Below are positions 58,555-64,000 of a stretch of DNA of 64,000 nucleotides, in pieces (the first letter of the stretch is position 1; each line of letters starts with the position of its first letter). Position numbers and translations under genes: made by a program. Under the pieces are notes generated by a model. The model made no database searches and was not told the origin of the DNA. It was given only the letters and a program-made list of their open reading frames with translations. This stretch comes from Variovorax atrisoli 110B (GTDB lineage Bacteria; Pseudomonadota; Gammaproteobacteria; Burkholderiales; Burkholderiaceae_C), in NCBI RefSeq assembly GCF_000382045.1, contig NZ_KB907455.1, positions 62,001-126,000 on the forward strand, given 5' to 3'.

Positions 58555-59259
58555 GTGAACCTCCCTTCGCCGCCGGCCACTTCGTTGCCCGCCGCCACGC
58601 GCCGCGCTCTCCTGGCACTTTCGTGCGCCGTGCCCGGCCTCATGCTGTGGGGCTGCGCGAGCACGCCGGAGGGCGAGCCGGTGCACGGCAAGGAGGCGAT
58701 GGTGAGCTTCCTGGCCAGCAAGGACGGCCGCAAGCTGGTCATCGTCGGCGAGAAGCACCACTACGTGTTCGACGGCGACCCGTCCGTGGCCTCGATGCTG
58801 CGCTGGGAAGGGCGCACGAAGATCTCGCCGGCGCTGGCCGGCGAAGTCAAGGTGGCGCGCAACCAGAGCTTCGAGGGCCAGTACGTGCTGATGGCCTTCG
58901 ACGCCGACCTCACGCCCGAGGACCAGGTCTTTCTCACGCAGACCGGCTTCGCTAAGACCGAGGTGAAGTACGGCGACCGCACCGGCCCGGCGCTGCGCTA
59001 CATCGGCACCGCCAGGGGCAAGCGCTACGAGGCCGGCGTGCTGAAGGAAGGCGAGGGCGTCGATTTCTCGCGCACCCACTACCTGAAGTACGTCGAGGAG
59101 GAAACCGCCACCGGCCCCGCCGAGAAGGCCGCGCCCACGCCGCTGGGCCGCGCCGCCGACGGCTCGCTGGTGCTCGGCGGGGCCCCGCTGGCCGTGGTGC
59201 AGGGCGGCACCGACTACAGCTGCCGCGCGCGCTTCATGGACGTCTGCTTCTTCAGGTAG
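58555..59259 (+). CDS. Hypothetical lipoprotein
   Basis: A 234-residue protein starting at GTG 58555, with basic residues and then a hydrophobic stretch ending LMLWGC (lipobox) and a STPEGEP linker. The body (MVSFLASKDGRKLVIVGEKHHYVFDGD in parts; FLTQTGFAKTEVKYGDRTG) is beta-rich and contains two late Cys (YSCRARFMDVCF). I do not recognise a family. No obvious partner adjoins it. Confidence 0.72.
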   Translation: MNLPSPPATSLPAATRRALLALSCAVPGLMLWGCASTPEGEPVHGKEAMVSFLASKDGRKLVIVGEKHHYVFDGDPSVASMLRWEGRTKISPALAGEVKVARNQSFEGQYVLMAFDADLTPEDQVFLTQTGFAKTEVKYGDRTGPALRYIGTARGKRYEAGVLKEGEGVDFSRTHYLKYVEEETATGPAEKAAPTPLGRAADGSLVLGGAPLAVVQGGTDYSCRARFMDVCFFR

Positions 59260-59357
59260 CGGCCCCGGGCTGCTGCTGACAGCCCCGCGACAGGCGTCGG
59301 GCGCAGGCTTTGCTATGTTCGAGGGTTGCCTTTTCGAACGATTTGCCTGCCTTCCCG

Positions 59358-60257
59358 ATGACCACCGATCCCGCCACCGCCTCCCGCCTCGTCGATGAAC
59401 TCGTCTCGCTCATGCAGCTCGAGCCGCTGGGCGGCGACCGCTTCCTGGCCCAGAGCGAAGATATCGGCACGCCCGCCGTGTTCGGCGGCCAGGTGCTCGG
59501 CCAGTCGCTGATGGCCGCGAGCCTCACCGTGGGCGCCGAGCGGCCGGTGCATTCCATGCACGCCTATTTCCTGCTGCCGGGAGAGCATGCGCCCATCGAG
59601 TACAGCGTCGACCGCGTGCGCGACGGCCGCAGCTTCACCACCCGCCACGTGGTGGCGCGCCAGCAGGAGCGCATCATTTTTGAAATGTCCGCCTCGTTCC
59701 AGACCGTGGACGAAGGCGTCGAGCACCAGTTCGACATGCCCGAGGTGGAAGGCCCCGACGGGCTCGTCAGCGAGCTGGACCAGCGCATCGCGCTCGGCGA
59801 TCGCCTGCCCGAGCCATGGCGCACCAAGGCGATCCAGCCGCACGGCATCGAGTACCGCCGCGTCGACCCCGAGGACCTGATCGCGCCGCAGGTGCGTCCG
59901 ACCTCGGCGCAGAGCGCCATCTGGATGCGCGCCATCGCGCCGCTGCCCGACGACCCGATGGTGCACCGCGCGCTGCTGGCCTACGCCTCCGACCACGGTC
60001 TGCTGCGCGCCGCGATGCTGCCGCACGGCCTGAGCTTCATGAGCGGGCAGGTGCGCCCCGCCAGCCTCGACCACGCGATGTGGTTCCACCGCGACTTCCG
60101 CATGGACGACTGGCTGCTGTACGTGCTCGATTCGCCCAGCGCTGGCGGCGCGCGCGGCCTGTGCCGCGGCAGCCTCTATGCGCGCGACGGCCGGCTCGTG
60201 GCCTCGGCGGCGCAGGAGGGCATGCTGCGCATCAGGAAGCCGGCGGCTCGTTCGTGA
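59358..60257 (+). CDS. tesB: Acyl-CoA thioesterase II (TesB)
   Basis: A 299-residue double-hotdog thioesterase. N-terminal hotdog: LEPLGGDRFLAQSEDIGTPAVFGGQVLGQSLMAAS and HSMHAYFLLPGEHAPIEYSVDRVRDGRSFTTRHV. C-terminal hotdog: MPHGLSFMSGQVRPASLDHAMWFHRDFRMDDWLLY with the catalytic Asp, then GLCRGSLYARDGRLVASAAQEG. The start at 59358 matches TesB N-termini. Its last 82 bases overlap the end of the convergent GntR gene. Confidence 0.94.
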   Translation: MTTDPATASRLVDELVSLMQLEPLGGDRFLAQSEDIGTPAVFGGQVLGQSLMAASLTVGAERPVHSMHAYFLLPGEHAPIEYSVDRVRDGRSFTTRHVVARQQERIIFEMSASFQTVDEGVEHQFDMPEVEGPDGLVSELDQRIALGDRLPEPWRTKAIQPHGIEYRRVDPEDLIAPQVRPTSAQSAIWMRAIAPLPDDPMVHRALLAYASDHGLLRAAMLPHGLSFMSGQVRPASLDHAMWFHRDFRMDDWLLYVLDSPSAGGARGLCRGSLYARDGRLVASAAQEGMLRIRKPAARS

Positions 60258-60955
60258 CGAGCGTGGGCGGCAGCCCCCTCGCGACTGCGCTCGTCGAGCA
60301 GCCGCTGGTAGTTGTCGCGCAAAAGGATGCCCGCGTAGTACACGTGCTCGCGCATCAGCTGCTCGGCGCGGGCCGCGTCGCCTGAGATCACGGCCTGCAC
60401 GATGCGGTGGTGGTCGTCGTGCGAACGCAGGATCACGCCGTGGTCGTTCCACAGCATGATCCGGTCCGACGCGAAGGGCACCGCCTGCGCCTGCGCGCCG
60501 AAGCGCACCACCCACGGGTTGCGCGCACCGTGCATCAGCGTGTTGTGCAGCTTCACGTTCATCTGCTGGTAGGGCGCGAGGTCTTCCACCAGCAGCTTTC
60601 CCTTGGCCAGTATCTCGTCGCCCTCGCGCAGGCACTCGCGCAGCAGGGCCGCGGTGGGCTCGTCCACGCCCAGCGAAGCGAAGCGCCGGCAGGCCAGGCC
60701 CTCGAGCACCGAGCGCACCTCGTAGGCCGCGAGGATGTCCTCGAGCGCGAAGGCGCGCACCAGGTAGCCCTTCTTCGGCTGGTGGTCGATCAGCCCTTCC
60801 ATCGCCAGCGCGGCAAGCGCGGCGCGCACCGGCGTGCGCGAGACCTTGAGGCTTTCGGCGATCGGTACTTCCTCCACGCGCATGCCCGGCGAGAGCCTGC
60901 CGTGAAGGATCCAGGTGCGCAGCGTCTCTGTGACTTGTTGGGAGAGTGTGTCCAT
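60176..60955 (-). CDS. GntR family regulator (FadR/FCD type)
   Basis: A 259-residue regulator. The winged HTH is QQVTETLRTWILHGRLSPGMRVEEVPIAESLKVSRTPVRAALAAL (quoted in parts LHGRLSPGMRVEEVPIAE and SLKVSRTPVRAALAAL). It is followed by an FCD effector domain with YEVRSVLEGLACR, NVKLHNTLMHGARNP and SHDDHHRIVQAVISGDA (metal-type His). It is divergent from the SDR and ABC genes, with paired GTATAC operators between. Its C-terminal 82 bases run antisense to tesB. Confidence 0.93.
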   Translation of the reverse strand: MDTLSQQVTETLRTWILHGRLSPGMRVEEVPIAESLKVSRTPVRAALAALAMEGLIDHQPKKGYLVRAFALEDILAAYEVRSVLEGLACRRFASLGVDEPTAALLRECLREGDEILAKGKLLVEDLAPYQQMNVKLHNTLMHGARNPWVVRFGAQAQAVPFASDRIMLWNDHGVILRSHDDHHRIVQAVISGDAARAEQLMREHVYYAGILLRDNYQRLLDERSREGAAAHARHERAAGFLMRSMPSCAAEATSRPSRA

Positions 60956-60960
60956 GTCAG

Positions 60961-61040
60961 GTATACATGATGCCGGGAAATTGGGCCGATAGTTCGAATT
61001 GTTAGGGTAAACGAGGGCGCATGAATGATTTCATGTATAC
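60961..61040. promoter_or_regulatory. Paired GTATAC operators between gntR and SDR genes
   Basis: GTATACATGA (60961-60970) and TCATGTATAC (61031-61040) are perfect inverted copies with 60 bases between, each built around the GTATAC core typical of FadR-type GntR sites. One is next to the gntR start, the other upstream of the SDR gene, as expected for repression of both divergent promoters. Confidence 0.65.
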
Positions 61041-61101
61041 ACAATGCGGCCCTCGATCAACTTTCAAGCCGCCCCTGCGCGGCCCGGAGACCCTTCAGCC
61101 C

Positions 61102-61881
61102 ATGGCGGACCATCATGCACAACCCCACGGCCGGCTGGCCCTCGTGACCGGCGGCGGCCGGGGCATCGGCGAGGCCGTGTGCCGCCGCCTCGCCGCCAGC
61201 GGCTATCGCGTCGTCGTGGCCGACATCGACGGCGCCAATGCGCGCGCCGTGGCGCAGTCGCTCGGGGAAGGGCACCACTTCCGCCAGTTCGACGTGAGCG
61301 AGGAAGCGGCCGTCGAGGCCGTGTTCGACGACATCGAGGGCAGCATCGGCCCGGTCGCGGCGCTGGTCTGCGTGGCCGGCGTGCTGCTGATGCCGGGCGG
61401 CGAGCGCTCCCTCATCAAGGACACCACGCTGGAAGACTGGGAACGCACCTTCGCCGTGAACGCGCGCAGCGTGTTCCTGTGCGGGCGTGCATACCTGCGC
61501 CGGCGCGAGGCGAAGCCCGTGGCGCACGGGCGCATCGTCACCTTCGGCTCGGTGGCGGCACAGCTCGGCGGCTACCGCTCCAGCGCCACCTACATCGGCG
61601 CCAAGTCGGCGGTGCTGGGCCTCACCAAGGCCATGGCGCGCGAGTCGGCGCACATGGGCATCACCGTCAATTCGGTGGCGCCGGGCCTGATCGACACCGA
61701 CATGCTGCGCGGCACCGTGCGCAGCAGCGGCGCGCTCGACGCGGCCGCCGCCAACATCCCGCTCGGGCGCATCGGCACGGTGGACGACGTGGCCGGCGCA
61801 GTCGACTACCTGGTCTCGGAACAGGCGGCCTACATCACGGGCAACGTGATCGACGTCAACGGCGGCTACCGCATGCAGTAG
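61102..61881 (+). CDS. SDR oxidoreductase in GntR-controlled operon
   Basis: A 259-residue SDR with intact TGGGRGIG, ADIDGANA, CVAGVL, YIGAKSA (Tyr-x-x-x-Lys) and VNSVAPGLIDTDM. The start at 61102 follows the operator; an in-frame ATG at 61021 would place the operator within the coding region and adds residues unlike the family. The next genes encode a branched-chain-type ABC transporter, so the SDR likely acts on the imported compound. The substrate is unknown. Confidence 0.9.
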   Translation: MADHHAQPHGRLALVTGGGRGIGEAVCRRLAASGYRVVVADIDGANARAVAQSLGEGHHFRQFDVSEEAAVEAVFDDIEGSIGPVAALVCVAGVLLMPGGERSLIKDTTLEDWERTFAVNARSVFLCGRAYLRRREAKPVAHGRIVTFGSVAAQLGGYRSSATYIGAKSAVLGLTKAMARESAHMGITVNSVAPGLIDTDMLRGTVRSSGALDAAAANIPLGRIGTVDDVAGAVDYLVSEQAAYITGNVIDVNGGYRMQ

Positions 61882-61927
61882 CTCGGCGGCGCGGGTCCTT
61901 CAGCATTCATTCCAACGGAGACAGCTC

Positions 61928-63154
61928 ATGAAAAAGAACTTCCTTGTTTCTGCCCTCGCACCCTTCGCACTCGGCGCGGCGCTGTGCGCGACGGCGCCCG
62001 CCGCGCTGGCGCACGCCGAGCCCGGCATCACCGACAAGACCATCAGGATCGGCATGTTCTCGCCGATGTCGGGCGCGTCGATGAACTACGGCTTCGACGT
62101 CATCAACGCCGCGAAGATGTACTACGACAAGATCAACAAGGAAGGCGGCGTGAACGGCCGCAAGATCGAGCTGGTGGTGGAGGACGACCGCTGCAACGCC
62201 AACGACCTGCTGGCCGCGGTGAAGAAGCTCACCGAGCAGGACCAGGTGTTCCTGCTCAACGGCGGCTCCTGCTCGGCGGCAGTGGTGGGCGCGCGCGAAT
62301 ACGTCGAGCGCGCGAAGATCCCGCTGGTGATGCTCAACGCATCGGGCGACGGCGCGCTGTATCCGCCTTCGAAGTACATCTACGGCGCCTTCTCCATCTC
62401 GCAGCACGCGGTGGGCGGCTCGATGGTGCAGTTCGCGAGCGAGCACCTCAAGGCGAAGAAGATCGGCTACATCAACCACGACGACGCCTACGGCGGCTGG
62501 AACCTGGAGTCGGCCCAGGCGCAGGCCAAGGCGCTCGGCGGCATCGACCTGCAGGTGCAGTCGGTCAACCCGAACATCACCGACGTCACGGCGCCGATGC
62601 TGAAGATCAAGGCCGCCAACCCCGACGTGCTGCTGCTCACCACCTATGCGCGCCCCGTGAGCCTGATCGTCAAGCGCGCCTTCGAGCTGGGCTTCAACAA
62701 GCCCATCGTGCTGGCCGTGAACTCCACCGCCGACCTCAAGCAGCTGGTGGAGAACGTGGGCAACAAGGACGCCTTCAAGAACGTCTACATCCAGGAAGTG
62801 CTGGCCGACGTGCCCGGCGGCCCCAAGCTGAAGTGGGTGTACGACATGTACAAGGCCGCCTACCCCGACCTGGCCTCCAAACCCGGCTATCCGCAGACCT
62901 ACATGCCCTACGGCATTCCCTCGGCCATGGCGGTGGTCAACGCGCTCAAGGCGGCCGGGCCGAACCCGACGCGCGAGAAGGTGCTGACGGCGCTGTCGAC
63001 GATGAAGTTCGACTCCGGCGTGATGGCGGGTCCGATCGAGTTCGGCCCCGACGACCGCGCCGCGCAGGAGGCGGCCATCTACATCAAGTTCGACGCAACC
63101 AACATGACGCTCGTGCCCGGCAGCTACAAGAGCGTGTGGAAGTACAAGCCCTGA
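61928..63154 (+). CDS. Branched-chain-type ABC transporter substrate-binding protein
   Basis: A 408-residue periplasmic binding protein of the LivK-like family. The signal peptide is MKKNFLVSALAPFALGAALC.. ending ALAHA; the mature start ITDKTIRIGMFSPMSGASMNYGFDV and the LLLTTYARPVSLIVKRAFELGF block are typical. The Cys pair in DDRCNAN and GGSCSAA may form a disulfide. It is followed by the permease gene 16 bases later. The transported compound may be an aromatic or other acid, not necessarily an amino acid. Confidence 0.92.
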   Translation: MKKNFLVSALAPFALGAALCATAPAALAHAEPGITDKTIRIGMFSPMSGASMNYGFDVINAAKMYYDKINKEGGVNGRKIELVVEDDRCNANDLLAAVKKLTEQDQVFLLNGGSCSAAVVGAREYVERAKIPLVMLNASGDGALYPPSKYIYGAFSISQHAVGGSMVQFASEHLKAKKIGYINHDDAYGGWNLESAQAQAKALGGIDLQVQSVNPNITDVTAPMLKIKAANPDVLLLTTYARPVSLIVKRAFELGFNKPIVLAVNSTADLKQLVENVGNKDAFKNVYIQEVLADVPGGPKLKWVYDMYKAAYPDLASKPGYPQTYMPYGIPSAMAVVNALKAAGPNPTREKVLTALSTMKFDSGVMAGPIEFGPDDRAAQEAAIYIKFDATNMTLVPGSYKSVWKYKP

Positions 63155-63170
63155 GGACGGCCGCGAACCC

Positions 63171-64000
63171 ATGAGCCTTTCCGATATCTGGCTTTTCGTG
63201 CAGCAGGGCGTGCTGTCCGGCATCGTGACCGGCAGCGTCTACGCGCTGCTCGCGGTGGCGATCGTCATGGTCTTCAAGACCACCGACGTGCCCAACTTCT
63301 CGCAGGGCGAGATCTTCATGGCCGGCGGCTACGCCGCGCTCTTCCCGCTCGTGGTGTGGGGCTGGCCCTACTGGGGCGCGGTGCTCGCGAGCATCGCGGT
63401 CACGGCCCTGCTCGCGGCGCTCTTCCAGCGCGTGGTGATGCAGCGCGTGACCGCCTCGCGCGGCGTGGGCGTGCAGCTCGTCATCGCCACGCTGGGCTTC
63501 GCCTACCTGCTCAAGGGCCTGGTTCGCAAGACCGGCCTGGGCGACACGCCGCGCTCGCTGCCCTCGCTGGTGCCGCAGGACCCGATCACCATCGGCCAGG
63601 CCTCGCTCACGCTGCTCGACCTCGCCATCCTCGGCTCGGCGCTGGTGACGATGGTGCTGCTGTACCTGATGTTCACGCGCACCCGCACCGGCCAGGCCAT
63701 GCGCGCGGTGGGCATGAACCCGCGCGGCGCGCAGATCGTGGGCGTGAAGCTCGGCAGCATCCGCATGCAGATCTGGGCGCTCACCGGCGTCATCTCGGCC
63801 ATCTCGGCGCTGCTCATCACGCCCAAGATCCTCATCACGCCCGACATCGGTCACATCGCGATCCTGGCTTACGCGGCCGCCATCGTCGGAGGCTTCACCA
63901 GCCTGCCAGGCGCGGTGGTGGGCGGCTTCATCATCGGCATCGTCGAGAACCTGGTGGGGCTCTTCATTTCGTCCAACGCCATCGTGGTCGCGCCCTTCGT
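63171..64000 (+). CDS. Branched-chain-type ABC permease LivH-like (truncated by window end)
   Basis: Start at 63171 (MSLSDIWLFVQQGVLSGIVT), open to the window end (276 codons seen). The permease has GIVTGSVYALLAVAIVMVFKTTDVPNFSQGEIFM and AMRAVGMNPRGAQIVGVKLGSIR (the ABC-contact helix), with several hydrophobic segments. It is the LivH-type permease of the preceding binding protein; livM and two ATPases are expected beyond the window. Confidence 0.9.
   Translation, partial: MSLSDIWLFVQQGVLSGIVTGSVYALLAVAIVMVFKTTDVPNFSQGEIFMAGGYAALFPLVVWGWPYWGAVLASIAVTALLAALFQRVVMQRVTASRGVGVQLVIATLGFAYLLKGLVRKTGLGDTPRSLPSLVPQDPITIGQASLTLLDLAILGSALVTMVLLYLMFTRTRTGQAMRAVGMNPRGAQIVGVKLGSIRMQIWALTGVISAISALLITPKILITPDIGHIAILAYAAAIVGGFTSLPGAVVGGFIIGIVENLVGLFISSNAIVVAPF

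Overview
The window is about 67-70% G+C, densely packed, and contains no rRNA, tRNA, CRISPR array, insertion sequence or prophage gene that I can see. The gene content points to a metabolically versatile betaproteobacterium of the Comamonadaceae, most likely Variovorax or a close relative. The supporting traits are several Bug-type tripartite tricarboxylate (TTT) receptors, many orphan substrate-binding proteins, PHA-granule proteins, a gentisate pathway and many LysR regulators. The genus is an inference from gene content and style, not from a marker gene.

Layout. 1-4878 (+): the 3' end of an aminoadipate-semialdehyde-type dehydrogenase, an amino-acid binding protein, an aminotransferase and a ThDP enzyme. 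4881-5174: three tandem copies of a dispersed intergenic repeat. 5188-6755 (-): ammonium transporter plus a small protein behind a near-perfect sigma-54 promoter. 7129-9278 (+): TSUP exporter and chromate transporter. 9476-11493 (-): tctBA without tctC. 11698-12978 (-): Gly-rich RRM protein with a hairpin over its ribosome-binding site, a DUF3820 protein and a SUI1 factor, divergent from a DEAD-box helicase. 14326-18532 (-): M20 peptidase, lipoprotein carboxylesterase and Bug receptor, divergent from a LysR gene with a perfect operator-like palindrome. 19651-26625 (-): a biotin-dependent acyl-CoA carboxylase, an enoyl-CoA-reductase-type SDR and two acyl-CoA dehydrogenases, resembling branched-acyl or terpenoid (liu/atu-like) catabolism. 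26727-31867 (-): MHYT sensor, beta-propeller lipoprotein, DUF445 protein, ArgE-like deacetylase. 31973-36154 (+): GlpQ-like phosphodiesterase, nucleoside deaminase, two peptidase-like hydrolases. 36265-40959: an orphan binding protein divergent from a molybdopterin oxidoreductase, a predicted aminopeptidase and a PHA-system protein. 40972-43232 (-): SDR and FGGY kinase. 43349-44593 (+): CoA transferase.

44668-47533 (+) is the most unusual locus. A signal-less subtilisin-like protease is translationally coupled to an 83-residue protein resembling a stand-alone subtilisin propeptide/inhibitor. A terminator-like hairpin follows, and then a signal-less DNA/RNA non-specific endonuclease. This looks like a protease-inhibitor-nuclease conflict module; the function is inferred.

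47559-51656 (-) holds an acyl-CoA-binding protein, a TPR-like protein, TetR, phasin, thioesterase and LysR. 51778-57030 (+) is a 3-hydroxybenzoate/gentisate cluster (gentisate dioxygenase, FAH-family hydrolase, 3-hydroxybenzoate 6-hydroxylase type monooxygenase) with two Bug receptors. 57155-60257 (+) has an FAD oxidoreductase, a lipoprotein and TesB. At 60176-64000 a GntR gene is divergent from an SDR and a branched-chain-type ABC transporter (binding protein plus truncated permease), with paired GTATAC operators between them.
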